Shown here: positions 33,788 to 46,578 of the stretch, piece after piece
How positions within the stretch are numbered: position 1 is the first letter of the stretch
Layout of the letters: the number at the start of each line of letters is the position of its first letter
Origin: Ceratopteris richardii
Lineage: Eukaryota > Streptophyta > Polypodiopsida > Polypodiales > Pteridaceae
NCBI GenBank assembly: GCA_020310875.1
Contig: CM035438.1
Location: 101,396,639-101,460,638 of the forward strand
Direction: 5' to 3'
Length of the DNA: 64,000 nucleotides
Program-made: the position numbers and the translations under genes
Notes under the pieces: model-generated
What the model saw: the letters and a program-made list of their open reading frames with translations, nothing else
Told to the model about the DNA's origin: nothing
Database searches by the model: none

Positions 33788-36700
33788 TTGGTATATAGAG
33801 TTATGGTTATTTTGAGCATGCTTTTGGCTTCAATTTTGTTCTAAGACTTGAGTTTTGTGCAGAGAAGGATCTCTTGAAGTCTCCATTTGCGTGAGAAATT
33901 GAGCTCTTTAGAAGTCTTGCCACATGAGAACCCTTTGTCTTGTCTACTATGCATAAAAAATTGCACCCCAAGGCCCCGCTTGAAGGCTCATTTGAAGATC
34001 TCTTAAAGGGGTTGAGGAGGGTCCATAGGACCCTCCCTTGGAGCACAAGAGCAAGGAGGAATCCCCCTAGCCCATCGATGACAACCAAGAGAGACCCCAC
34101 CTGCCTATGCACTACCAGAGTGTGAGCACAAGAAAGCAGTGAACAAAAGCACCCGCAAACCTCTCTCCTTTAAGAGTTGAAATAAGCTCCATCCTCTTCT
34201 TGTCTTTATACCCTTTCTACAACTACTTTATCTTGCATATGGGATAAGTCGAAGCTCCAAAGGCTACATGGCAAAAAAATTTGCCCATCTCTCTCTACTA
34301 AGCCAAACTGCTCTACATTTCTTGAACTGGAGTGTTGCAAGGTCGATTTGGGAAGAAATTTTGAAGTGCTTTATCAACTCATCCTCACCCAAATTTTTAG
34401 GCATTGAGAGAGTGTCTACTTGACTATCCTCCAAGAGCCCTTTCTAATCCTTTTGCAAGACAAGAAGCCCTCACAAAGGAGTCCCAAATCTTTTTTCAAC
34501 TCCTTTTTCAACAAAGATTGGCAATTTGTGAAGATTGTTGAGCAGAGACTAGTTTGAAGCATGTTCAATGATCATGTGCATGCTAGTGGAGTTGTGGCTC
34601 ATCTAACGATTAACAAAGCTGACCTACAAAAAGAAGAGAAGTTTGAAAGAAGAGTCGATCACGTACTCCATTTCCTTTACATATGTCCTTCCTTTTTGAA
34701 TTAGGAATGGCTATTTTCATTACTCTCTTTTTCCAAAGTATTCATGGAAGGGGACTCATTTAATGATAGTAATATGTTATTAGATCTTCCTAGGTAGGAA
34801 GTAGAACACAAGCGAGGGGGAGGGTCTAGAGATATAGAGTATACACCATGAGTTAACTAGATGGGTAGATTAAAAAAAGTCCAAAATAACATTTACCAAG
34901 AGCATAACATTTTGGATGAAAAAATGAATGATATCCAAGCAGATATATTCATGGTTAAGGAAATCCAAACTAAAATGGGAACCCTATGCACTTCTATAAA
35001 TGAAGTGAAAGGGAAAATGGAGCAAATACTAAATATGCTTTGCCCAACCCAATCACTTTCCACTCAAATGGGAGCCTTGTTGATTTTCCCTAGTAACCCA
35101 TCGATGAATAAAGGACTGGATGCTCCATTACCCATCCAAAGCAATTTATCACTTAGAAAATTGAGGATTCGATCACAAATCCTCAACATACTACTTCCTT
35201 AAGATCTAGAAGTCTTTCTTTCCAAAAAGACATAAAACCACCACAAATTTTAGGAGAAGACAAAGATACAAATAAGGATGCAGTCTTGGATTTTATAGAG
35301 AAATGGAAAGACTTGCATCAACTCAAAAATAATCCTCAGTCCTACCAAGTGCTGGAAACAATGTTATGCTTGTTGATATACTTCGGTAGTGATGTGTGTG
35401 AACACACTTAGGGCCACCAGGGCACTTTATTGTCAAGAGAAAGGAGATAAGGCGGAGAGCTCTCACACATTCTCACACACAAAGAGAGGAGCACACACAT
35501 ATTGAGATAAGGAAGAATGATCTTATTCTTCTTCTATTACATAAAGAGAATGTACAAGAACGACCTAATACAACAATACAACCAATACAATATATAAAGA
35601 AAAGTACATAAGGAAAAACCTAATGTCTACGAATGAGTGAGGCAAAACAAATGTGCCATCACTCTCGATAGATAAAATATAGCAAAGCTCAATGATGTAA
35701 CAATCCTTGGGCGACCACCCCACCCCCCATTGGTTTTCTATCCAAGAACTTGGGTGCTTGGGTGGTTCGCCATGATGCGATGAATTGTGTGCAACTATTG
35801 GAGGAACCTGTTAATCATCTGGCAATCAATGCAGCAATCTTGCAACCTATATGCTCTAGCATAGACACCACCTCCTATACACAAGAATTATAATTTTGTG
35901 AATTCGGAGAGTGAGAGGGACTTGGCATCCCCCATATTGGATGATGGCTTAAGAGGACTGAATCGACCGATTGGAATTGTCCATTGTTGATTCAGCCAAC
36001 TTACTAAAAGGAAAATTGGAGACTAAGGAAACCAAGGAGACCACAAAGCCACAAGAGCATCAACAAGGTGGGAGTTCAGAAAGAACGTCTTGCCAAGATC
36101 GTTGGCCACATGCACAAAGACGTCGATCCATTTCATCATCTGAAGATGAGAGTGATGAGGACTCTTATGGACGTTCAAGATAGCATTCGAGGAGTCCTTC
36201 ATCCCACATAATGAATGGTTCAAGCTTAGAGATGAATGGAGAGGCCTGAAACAAGAAGGTCCCCTATTAGAATACATCCAAAAGCATAGAAGACTCATGT
36301 TACAGATAACTGATATGCATGATCTTGACAGGCTACATGGGTTTGTTTATGGATGTAGTATGTGGACCCAAAGAGAAATTGAAAACAAACCCCGAGTACC
36401 TGGGAAGAGGCCATTGTGATGGTGAACGATATCAGGATACCATGACCAACAAATAAGCATAGAACCTAAGGAAAATGGAGAATGGATCACCAAAGAGGAA
36501 CCAGCAAGGAACCAAGAGCTCTAGTACTAATACTTGCCCCGGATCAAGTTAGAACATGAGCAATGTACAAGCCCCGAGGAACAACAACACCTATGGGAAT
36601 AACCAGCAGCGGACCTTACCTGCACCAAATTGGCAGAGAAACGATCCACATCCCTTTCGCAAGACATTTCAAGGAAATCATTGGACTCACCACTATACGC

Positions 36701-39535
36701 ATAATAACACAAACACAAGGGTGCAAGCAAATCAAGTGGAAGATGAGCCCCAAAGAAGAAACTCTAATGTCACTATCACAAAGGTGGAGGACACTGAAGA
36801 TGGATCTCATTCAAACAATGAAGTCCCACATGTAGGGATTGTGGTAGCGACTGGGGCATTTGGCAACTGGCAAAAGGTAATGCTGGTAGACTTTGGCGCT
36901 ACCCACAATTTTATGTCACTAGAATGTGCAGCCAGTCTACATGTTCCATTAAGCAAACTTCTAGATATGCCCATCTCTTTTGCACAAGGGTGGGACAACA
37001 ACGTAAAGATTGCCTTCAATGTCCACTTGATAGTGGGTGACTAATCCATGAAACTTGATTTTTTGGTAGTTTGGTTAGACGCATTCGATGTGATCATCGG
37101 GCTATCATTTATGGATAAATACATGGTCAACCTATTGGGCAAGGGAATCAACGAACTCTTGCTTGATATGCAAGGCAACATATTAGTGGTAGACTATCAC
37201 TAGTTGAAGTCACCAAAATAGAAGACAAAGGGGAGGATGGATACGAAGAATGACACAAAAAAGCCATACCTATGTGAACCAAGGTAGCAAGAGGAGAAAC
37301 ACAACATGAAACAAACCCCAATGACAAAAGAGGAACATGACCAGAAATGTAAAGGCAAAGCACCAATGAAACAAGAGTGCATACCACAAAGAAATCAAGA
37401 CCAAGGACAATCGAAGGAATGCAAGTCATCGGGCTTGCCCAAAGGAAGGATAAGATCAATGGACAGAGTCTCTTGGGCAAAGCAAGTGAAGTTCATGCAG
37501 TCACCATTAACAACAAAACAAACAACAAAAGCCCTTCAACATGGAGCGGAGGCCCATTTATGTGTGTTGAGATGTAATCAACTAGGCTTAGACAAAGAAT
37601 AGAATGACAAAATGAAAGTGGGTGATCACCACATCCACAGCTTGCTTAAGGAATATGAAGATGTGCTACCAAATCATCTTATCCATAGGCTACCTCCACA
37701 AAGGCAAGTCCAACACCGCATTGAGATTGTACTAGGATAGGCACCGCCTATGAAGGCTCCATACAGGATGAATGAAACAAATTTAAGGGAGCTAAATCGA
37801 TAGCTTGTGTAATTGGAACAACATGGATTCATCTGACCAAGCAGTTCCCCTATGGTGCTCCCGTGTTGTTTGTGAAGAAAATGGATGGGAGCATGAGGTT
37901 ATGTGTAGACTACCGGACACTCAACAAGATCACGATCAAGATGAAGCGTCCTATGCCAGTTATGGAAGAATTGATGGATAGATTGGGCCATGCTAAGTAC
38001 TTCACCAGGATCGATCTAAGATCGAGGTGCCACCACATAAGGATAGCACAAGAAGACATTGAGAAAACTGCCTTTTGAACGATTTATGGCAGCTATGAGT
38101 GGCTTATAATAGCTTTTGGTCTCACCAGTGCACCAGACACATTCTATAGGGAAATGAATGATGGCTTTCGAGTTATGTTAGATGAATTCTTGATCATTTA
38201 TATTGATGAATTATTGACCTATAGTTAGTCTCTTGAGGAAACATCTTGAGCATGTTAGAGCTGTGCTACAATGCCTCAGAGAAAGGTAGTTGTATTCAAA
38301 ACCAGAGAAATGTGAATTTGGCATGACTTCAGTTGAATTTTTGGGATTCATAGTCTCAGACAAAGGGGTACAGATAGATCCACACAAGGTTAAGGCCATG
38401 CAATAGTGGGCACCACCTCATACCATTCGTGAAATCAGAGAGTTTATAGGTTTTTGTGAGTTTCCAAGGAAATTCATCAAAGATTTCAGTAAGTTTGCTA
38501 CTCCGCTTACATATTTAACAAAAGGGAAAGGTTGCTTTATGTGGTGATCATGTGAACAAGATGCTTTTGAGCCATTGAAATAGGTAAATGTGTGAAGCGC
38601 CACTGCTAAAACTTCGCGAGTTTGATAAACCTTTTGAAATTCATACAGATGCTTTAGGTTTAGTGATAGGAGGGGTCCTTATGTAGGATGGATGCCCTAT
38701 GGCATATGAATCACATAAATCAAAACTGAGATGGAGCACTCATGAGAAAGAGATGCTCGTTGAGATCCACTATCTAAGGAAGTGGCATCACCACATTCAA
38801 GAAAAACATACCAAGATCTCATTGATAACATCTCCTTAAAATATTTTGCACTCAACCGAAGCTATCTCCAAAACAAGCTCGTTGGTAAGACTTTTTAGCC
38901 AAATTCAACATAGATATCATTCATAAACTGGGGAAATAGAATGTTATGCCCAACGCTTTGAGCCGACGGCCTACCTTAGAGGGCTTGTCCATGGATGAAC
39001 ATAAATTGAAGGATCAAGTGAGATGACTCCAACAATTGGATCCGAAAATAAAAGAATTATAAAGAAGGTACACACTGAAATGGATAGCAAGGGAAAATAC
39101 TCAATCATCAACAACATGATGTACAAGAAAGAGCAGTTGTATATTCCAAATAATGAAGAGATACAACTTGCACTATTATGGGAGGCACATGATTGCCAAC
39201 TCGCAGGGCATGGTTGACAAAGGCGGAGTTATGAACATTTGAAGTAACATGTATTTTGGCCCAAGATGAAGACCGATGCGATAAAACATGTGCAAACATG
39301 TCCGATGTGCCAACTAGTAAGGCAACATCGCATCAAACCATCAGGATTACTTCAATCAATGCCTCTTCCAAACCGACCAAGGGATATGGTAAGCATGGAA
39401 TTTATAATAGATTTGCCAACTTTGTAAGGGTTCACCACTATCTTCATAGTCATGGACTACTTCTCAAAACAAGCACACTTTGTTCCAATGAAGCCACTGA
39501 TGACAACTAAAGTAGTGGCAGAAACGTTTTTCCAC
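33788..39535 (+). pseudogene. Ty3/gypsy gag-pol relic, element F1
   Basis: Internal region of a Ty3/gypsy retrotransposon with many stops. A coiled-coil-like gag N-terminus is at 34861-35202. A retrotransposon gag domain (EWFKLRDEWRGLKQ near 36205, LHGFVYG near 36330) and a gag tail (36556-36830) follow. Aspartic protease is near 36885 with LVDFGATHNF, where the usual Ser/Thr of the D-S/T-G motif is Phe. Reverse transcriptase ([10 protein letters not shown] near 37900, RIDLRS near 38010) lies at 37863-38230, RNase H (FEIHTDALG near 38635) at about 38600-38900. A partial integrase with CPMCQLVR near 39300 ends at about 39535, where a copia copy begins. The polymerase-RNase H-integrase order distinguishes gypsy from copia. 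Confidence 0.88.
35371..35970. mobile_element. LTR-like pieces inserted in the gag of F1
   Basis: The sequence from 35371 starts TGTTGATATACTTCGGTAG, the first about 58 bp of a family-2 copia LTR, then switches at about 35430 to unrelated sequence beginning TGTCAAGAG. On the minus strand that second part has a TATA motif (TTTATATATTG near 35590) and ends CTTGACA, suggesting another LTR in opposite orientation. The gag frame of F1 breaks off at 35370 and recognisable gag resumes near 35970-36180. Boundaries of the second piece are uncertain. Confidence 0.5.
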
Positions 39536-41112
39536 CATACAACATTATGCACAACTTCTACCCAATAATAATGAGTCATATCTTTCTCAGCCATCAAGAT
39601 TCTTGCTATTTCTGCAATATGTCTATTTTTGCATTCAACAACACCATTATGTTGTGGTGTGTACCTACGTGAAAAATATCATCTAATTCTATGACTTTTT
39701 AGAAAGATATTGAACTCATTTGACATGTATTCACCTCCTCCATTAGATCTCATTGTCGAAATATACTTCCATGTTTGCTTTTCCACCATATCCTTAAAAT
39801 TATAGAAGTGAATGAACACCTCACTCTTTTCTTTCATAAAGTATACCCATACTTTTCACGTATAGTCATCAATGAAAGTGACATAAAACATGCATCCTCC
39901 CACATATGTGGTCTTTATAGGACCCCAAAATTTTGTATGTACTGTTTCTAGCACATTCTCACTAACATGCTTGTCATGTAGAAATAGTGCCCTAGATTGT
40001 TTACCAAATTGACATGCTTCATATACCTTTTGCATCTCTGTAACCTTGGAATTTGGTAGTCCATTGACGATCTCCTTTGAATTCATCAACTTCAACCTCC
40101 GAAAATTTGTATGTCCAATTCGCTTGTGTCAAATCTCCATGTCAGCAATAATAACTATACCTTTTGCAAACATGGCTAAATTCATTTCAGGAATTTTCAC
40201 ATTGGTGAACATCCTACCCACTTTTTTTCCTTTCGCGATCAATCTTCCATTCTATTTGTACTCTTGTACATATAACCCATCAACATTGAACCTGAATTGT
40301 AATCCATGTTCAATCATTTGTCCAACAAAAATGAAAACCTTTGTTATATTCAGACATGCAATACATTGGCAAGATGTTTTACCTTCCCATCTTCCATGGA
40401 TAGTGCTACGTTTCTGCTCGATAGGATGTGATGTATCATCACCTGTTTCAACATATCAAGGAACTCACAATTTTTGCAAACTACTAAACCATTCTGAATG
40501 AATAGTCATCAACATACTAGGCATTACCATTCTATTTTGAAACATCAATAGGCATCACGTTCATCATCTGATGTTGGATCATGAACTTCTCTGAATCATC
40601 TGCACTTGTTGATGCATAGCTATTTTGTTGCCTTATGTTATTTTGATTCTTCAACCTATAATCACATTCAAAGTGACCAAGTTTACCACAATTCCAACAT
40701 CCTTTATTATCATTACCTGAATCGTTTCTTTGGAAACTTCTACCACCTCTTTGGCTTCCCTTGCCTCAAAACTATCCTCTACCTCCTACATGATTCTATT
40801 GTTGACCTTGGTCCTAGTTGTTGTTTTCCCTTCCACTTCCGAAGCCTTTTCCTCTCTCTCTTCCTCTCCCATAGTAGAATACCTACTTAGAACCAGAATT
40901 TCCTTGGGATTTTGAGTCTTCACCAAGGTTCTTTTCTTCAATTATCAACATGGACACCATATCAACAAAATTCAAAATATTTTCCTTGGTCTGAATAGAA
41001 GTTCTCAACTACTTATATGCAATTCCCAAACCACGAAGGCACACTTCCACCTCATCATCATCATCATCTACATTGATGCCAATAGATGCAAGAGACTCAC
41101 ATATGCTTTTGA
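39536..41112 (-). pseudogene. Ty1/copia gag-integrase relic, family 3
   Basis: Minus-strand copia fragment of a third family. From high to low coordinates: gag remnant (GINVDDDDDEVEVCLRGLG near 41050); a Gly/Arg-rich stretch; a zinc knuckle CWNCGKLGHFECDY, whose last ligand is Tyr instead of Cys; no clear protease; GAG-pre-integrase with CQFGK (about 40015); integrase with VHTKFWGP, FIDDYT and NGVVECKN (39545-39970). Reverse transcriptase and the 3' end are missing where it meets gypsy F1. The matching gag start lies at 42888-43200, separated by an opposite-strand family-2 fragment. Confidence 0.8.
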
Positions 41113-41125
41113 TACAAGGTAAAAA

Positions 41126-42887
41126 CTATGCCTAAATGGTTGGTGCAGGCTTTGGGAGATAGGGAATTAGATGCACCTCTATCATATCATCATACTCGTT
41201 TAGGCTCTCATAGTGCTTCTTTTGCATCAGATTGCTATCGTATGCATGCCTCTAGTCTTTGTGATGAGAATGAGCCTATTTTGTGTGATGAAGCACAAAA
41301 TTTCAAAAAATTGGATGGCTGCTATGTAATCTGAATATGATGCTATTATGAAAAATGGTACTTGGTCTTTATGTGACTTGCCTCTTGGCAAGAAGGCCAT
41401 TGGCATTAAGTGGGTATACAAGCTGAAGCATAAGCCTGATGGAACAATTGATAGGTATAAGGCTAGGCTTGTTGCAAAAGGTTATGCTCAAGAAAGAGGC
41501 ATTGATTTTGATGAGACGTTTGCTCCTACATGCCAAATGACTATTTTTCATAGCATCTCTGCACTTGGAGCTCATCATGGTTGGAACGTACATCATTTGA
41601 ACATTAAAAGTGCATTTTTGAATGGTGACTTGTATGGAGAAGTGTATGTTTTTTAGCCCCATGGTTTTGTGTAGAAAGGGCATTTGTGCAAGGTAAAAAA
41701 GGCATTATATGGTTTGAAGCAAGCACCATGTGCTTCGTATGAAAAGATACATGCCTACTTGATTGCACATGGTTTTTTTTTGAACAATCCAACTAAGAAC
41801 GCCTTATACATTAAGCGTGCAAATGATGTGCTTCTGATCATTGTTGTCTATGTTGATGACATGTTGCTCATTGGTCCTAATGAGAAGCATATTGCTGATT
41901 TTAAGGATGTTTTTAATGCCTCATTTTAGATGTCAATTTTGGGGCATTTGCATCATTATTTCGGCATTCAGTTTATGCAAGTTGTGTCAAACAAAATATA
42001 TTGACATATTATTGCAACGTTTTGGCCTCAAAGACTACAAACCTATTGCCACTCCTATGGAAACAGGTTTACGGTTGAGTCTTCATGATGGTGGAGATTC
42101 ATTTGATGTTGTTCTCTATCAATAGGCCGTTAGATGCTTGATTTTCTTATGTATTATTCAGCCATATATTAAGTTTGTTGTCTCACAAATGAGCAGGTTT
42201 ATGCATTGCCCATGTGTCAAGCATTGGCAGGCGGTTAAGTGCATCTTTTGCTACTTAAGTGGTACCTGGCTACTTGGATTGTTTTATCCCAAGGGGGGAT
42301 CACTACCACCAGATTTACATGTTTTTTCTGACTCTAACTAGGTTGGTTGCTATGACACTCGTGTTTCCACTAGTGGTTTTTGCTTCATGCTTTGTAGCTC
42401 ATGCATATCTTGGTTGAGCACGAAGCAACCTACTGTGGCCACTTCTACTTGTGAGGCTGAGTATAGGGTAGCTTTCACAATGACTATTGAGTGTGTGTGG
42501 CTTAGACCGCTTATGGCTGATTTAGGTGTTGGTTGGACTTCTGCCACCAACATCTTTACTAAGAGTCAGAGCGCATTGGAAATTGTGTTCCATGCTCGCA
42601 CTAAGCACACATTGAGGTGCACTATCATTATGTTAGGGAGAGGTTCTTTGCTGAAGAGATCAATTTGGCATATGTGCCCACACAGGAGACCATTGTAGAC
42701 CTTTTCACAAAGGCTCTACCTAGGGAGAAATTAAAGCTTTCCGCAAAGCTTTGGGCTTACTTCCTTTTTTGGATTGATACCACATAGCTTGGCACTTTCT
42801 TATACATGAATGTCAATGCCTTGTTCACTCCATCACTCTTAGGGGGTATTTGTTGATATATTTCAGTAGTGATGTGTGTAAACACAT
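41126..42887 (+). pseudogene. Family-2 copia reverse transcriptase/RNase H fragment with LTR stub
   Basis: Plus-strand fragment collinear with element B, from before reverse transcriptase (PKWLVQALGD) through YVDDMLL (about 41850) and RNase H (ARTKHTLRCT region near 42600), then a purine tract and the first about 35 bp of the LTR (TGTTGATATATTTCAGTAG from 42852). Numerous stops, for example at 41654, 41672 and 41927. Both ends are ragged: no complete LTR is present, and it interrupts family 3 in opposite orientation. A rearrangement rather than simple insertion is likely. Confidence 0.85.
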
Positions 42888-43345
42888 TCTTTCAGGAGTT
42901 TCCCAAGCATCCTTAGCTATTTCTAGGTGTTGAATATGCCTCCATGGCATTCATAATGAATTGTGAAATGAGGATCATGACTCTCATATTCCTCTCTTCC
43001 CATTCTTTTGATTGTCTCCTTTGGGCTTCGATGGCTGTAGCTTGATTGATTTGAGGTTGACCATCATCTCCGCTCACAATACCCCACAAGCCTTTGCCCA
43101 TTAGGTATTTGGTCATTCTAAAATTCCTCACACTAGATAGTTATCCTTATCCAATTTGTCTGCTTGTTGACCCAACTCAACCATTGAAGACTATTGAAAA
43201 ACTTTGAGAGTTACCTCGAGTAGTTATATAGTCCTTTTATTTTGCGTTTGTGAACCTCTCCCTTACTTTGTAGCTCCTCTTTTGTTTTGCTTTAGCTCTA
43301 TCCTTGTTGACGAAGTTTTTGCACCAATTTTGCTATGATACCAAT
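42888..43345 (-). pseudogene. Gag start and leader of family-3 copia
   Basis: The minus frame reads LDKDNY near 43165, then an in-frame stop, MTKYLMGKGLWGIVSGDD and a region reaching EIAKDAWE in another frame near 42915, the start of a copia gag. Upstream, TTGGTATCATAGC (43332-43344) looks like the primer-binding site. The gag is interrupted at 42888 by the opposite-strand family-2 fragment and continues at 41112. Confidence 0.75.
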
Positions 43346-43584
43346 TGTCTGGAATGAGTTCTCCTATGCACAACAAGAAGCATGTAGTGAGCCCTTATGG
43401 GTCCAACACTAGGGCAAATAGCTACACCTTAGATTTCTTGTTGCTCTCAATTCAAAATTCAAATGGACCTTTGGCTTGAGTCTGTCAAACTAGATAAATA
43501 GAGATTTCCAACAGGCTACAAATCACATAATTTGGATAAGTTTTGGTCAAGAAACTCAAATGACAAAGGTAGACTACCTATCCA
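43346..43584 (-). mobile_element. Partial 5' LTR of family-3 copia
   Basis: On the minus strand the sequence ends ATTCCAGACA directly before the primer-binding site, as an LTR end should. Its beginning is missing where copia copy C starts at about 43585. Confidence 0.55.
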
Positions 43585-45487
43585 CATAGGTATAACAAAG
43601 GATTTATGGCTAGTAGAGATGTTGTGTTGGATGAGAATGATTCTTGGTTTGAAAGTGAATGCAGGAAGGTCAAATTGCCATATGACTTGGAAGAAGAATT
43701 TCCAAGCCTCACCAAGGAAAAGCCAAGCACAATTGAAGACATCAAATCAGATGATGAGGACACCATCAACTTGGAAGAGTTCAAAGCATGGAAATCAAAA
43801 GGAAAGGCCAAAACGAAGAGGTTGGAAGACATACTTGAATCATCCAACCAAGCCTTGAGAAGGTCACAAAGAGAGAGTAAGAAGCCAATCAGATATGGGT
43901 ATGATACTTCATTAGTTACTAACCATTCCATTTATCTTGATAAGGATTCATCACTTGAAGAACCTTCTTCATATGAAGAAGCAAGTACCAAAGCAGAATG
44001 GAAGGAAGCTATGGATGAAGAAATAGAAGCACTCCAAGAGAATGACATTTGGGAGCTAGTACCCAAGAAGGCATCAATGAAGGTAATTGGTTCTAGGTGG
44101 ATTTACAAAATCAAAAGGAAATGAGATGGACCCATAAAGAGGTATAAAGCTAGACTTGTGGCTAAGGGTTTTGCACAAACCCAAGGAATTCATTATGAAG
44201 AGACATTTTCACGTGTGGCTAAAATGCCAACCATTAGGGTATTGGTAAGTTTAGCTGCATGTAAAAATTGGAATATGTATCAATTAGATGTAAAAAATGC
44301 CTTTCTCAATGGCTCGATTTCAGAGGAGGTTTACATGGCTTAACCTCCTGGCTATGAAGACCCAAGCCAGGTAGATTATGTATGCAAATCAAACAAAGCT
44401 CTTTATGGGTTGAAGCAGGCACCTAGGGCATGGAACCATAGGTTAACAACCTACCTTCAGGATCAATGATTCATGATGAACAAGGCAGATTCTTCTCTCT
44501 TTGTCAAGAGAAGTAACTCAGAAATGATACACTTATGTGTATATGTTGATGACATCATCCTTACAGGTAGTGATGCCAATGGCATCAAACAAATAAAAAA
44601 CCTGATGATGCAGGAGTTCAAAATCAGTGACCTAGGATTTTTGAAGTATTTTTTCTTGGAATTGAGTTAGTATACACTAACTCTGGAATTTACATCACTC
44701 AAAGATAATATGTGCAAGACATGTTGAAGAAGTTCACTTGGAGAATGCAAAGGCAGCTAGCACTCCTATGGAGGTAAATCATAAATTGAGTGCTCATGAA
44801 GGTGATTTGCTTGAAGACATTGCAGGTTATCAAAGCATAGTTGGGAGTCTAAACTATGCAACCTTAACAAGTATTGACATATCTTATGGAGTAAGTATTA
44901 TGAGTCAATTCATGCATAAACCTAGAGCACCTCACTTGGAAGCTACTAAAAGGATTTCGAAGTATCTCAAAGGTACTCAAAATCAAGGTCTTTACTTCCC
45001 ATACACATCAGATTTGGACATTAAGTTATACTCAGATGCAAATTGGGCAGGTTGTAAGGATGATAGAAGAACTGGATACTTGTCTTTTGCAGGTGATAAG
45101 CCCATCTCATGGTATTCTTAGAAGCAACGAACTATTGCTCTATCTTCAACAAAGGCTGCATATAGAGGATTATCAAATGCTACACAAGAAGCTATTTGGA
45201 TTAGATTGCTTTACTTAGATTTGAGACTTCACACTCATTCACCTATGATCTTTGGTGATAACACAAGTTCTTTGCATCTTGCAGCCAATCCCATTTATCA
45301 TGCAAGAACCAAGCATATAGAAGTACATTATGACTATGTTAGAGAGAAGCTATTAAGAAAAGATATTCAGTTGGCATATGTATCTACCAATATGCAATGT
45401 GTAGATTTATTAACCAAGGCACTTGATGGTACTAAGCTTTGCAGGTTTAAAATCATGATTGGATTGCAGGATATTCAAGAGCATTGA
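43585..45487 (+). pseudogene. Ty1/copia pol relic, copy C (integrase end to RNase H)
   Basis: 5'-truncated family-1 copy, closely similar to copy A. It starts in the integrase C-terminus (KGFMASRDVV near 43595), then reverse transcriptase (VIGSRWIYKIKR near 44085, [11 protein letters not shown] near 44405, YVDDIILTG near 44545) and RNase H to 45487. Breaks seen are TGA at 44122, TAA at 44341, TGA at 44468, a stop at 44668, a frame change near 44740 and TAG at 45119. Gag, protease and most of integrase are absent. Confidence 0.92.
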
Positions 45488-45527
45488 TGAAGTTATACAA
45501 GCCAAGATGTTTGGCTTGAGGGGGAGT

Positions 45528-46578
45528 TGTTGGTGCAAATGTCCAAGCCTTCACATTTGTCTAGGCATGAAAGAGAATATGTGCAACTATTTGATGAAGC
45601 ATGTGAACCATTGCTTGTAATTGTTTGATCATTCACCATTGTAAAAGGTTTTGACCTTGAAAGAATCTTGTAAATCCATATATCTCATGGAGTTAGGAGA
45701 AGGATAAGTTACAAGTTTCAATGAATGAATAACTCCTCAATCATAGGAAACACTTTTTAGATGGAGCCAAGTTTGAATTTTGAATTCAAACTTGGATGAA
45801 GAACTCATTATAAAAGCTATCGTAAAACTCACGGCTTGTGGCCTCTTGGAGAGCTCCTTTCTTGATCATCAATTGAGTTTGAGTAGCTTATATTATAGCT
45901 TACTCATTCCTCTATCATTGAGCACCATTGTAATGCCAATGATCTTGTATAGTCATGTGATATAATAACATATACTTTATTGATCATCTCTATCTACCTC
46001 TCTGCTATGACTACTCAAAACAATGAACTTTAGTTGATCATATCTCAATGATTTATCAACCATTTTGCATGATCTATAGCTTCTTGGAGCTAGGTCAAAG
46101 TCTATTTTATGCTGTCAAAATTTCAAAGTATTTTCTTCAGCCATTTGGGAGAAATCACTGGTCTTGTATTGTTCAGTCCCTAAAAAGTCGGGGGTAAGCC
46201 TTGGATTGCTAAATTGATTTCTCAATGTATGGTTTGTTATTTTAGATGATTCCACTTTTAATCATTAGCTATCTAAGCTAGTTTTATCCCCTCAAAAGGA
46301 ATTTGATCAATTGCTACTGTACTATGAGCACTAAGCAAAAGAACCAGCAGGTGTCTAGACCAAAATAGCAAGTTTTGTGACACTAGCTATTTATGAAGTA
46401 ATCTGTTTTGATTCAATTGTTTGGAGGATCAACTCCAAATTACATAGGTACTCTCTTGGTGTCATTTGCAAGCTAAAAGGACCTACAACATAACTCTGAA
46501 GTTTGATAGGGCAGGTACAAAGCAAGTTTTAGCAGTACCACCTCAATTTCTCGACGTATCCATCCATCTCTTCCAACA
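45528..46578 (+). mobile_element. 3' LTR of copia copy C (1,051 bp)
   Basis: Follows the polypurine tract GCTTGAGGGGGAG. Starts TGTTGG and ends CCAACA, with the same length class as copy A. Shared internal phrases include TTTATTGATCATC-type promoter text and the last about 60 bp. Confidence 0.88.
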
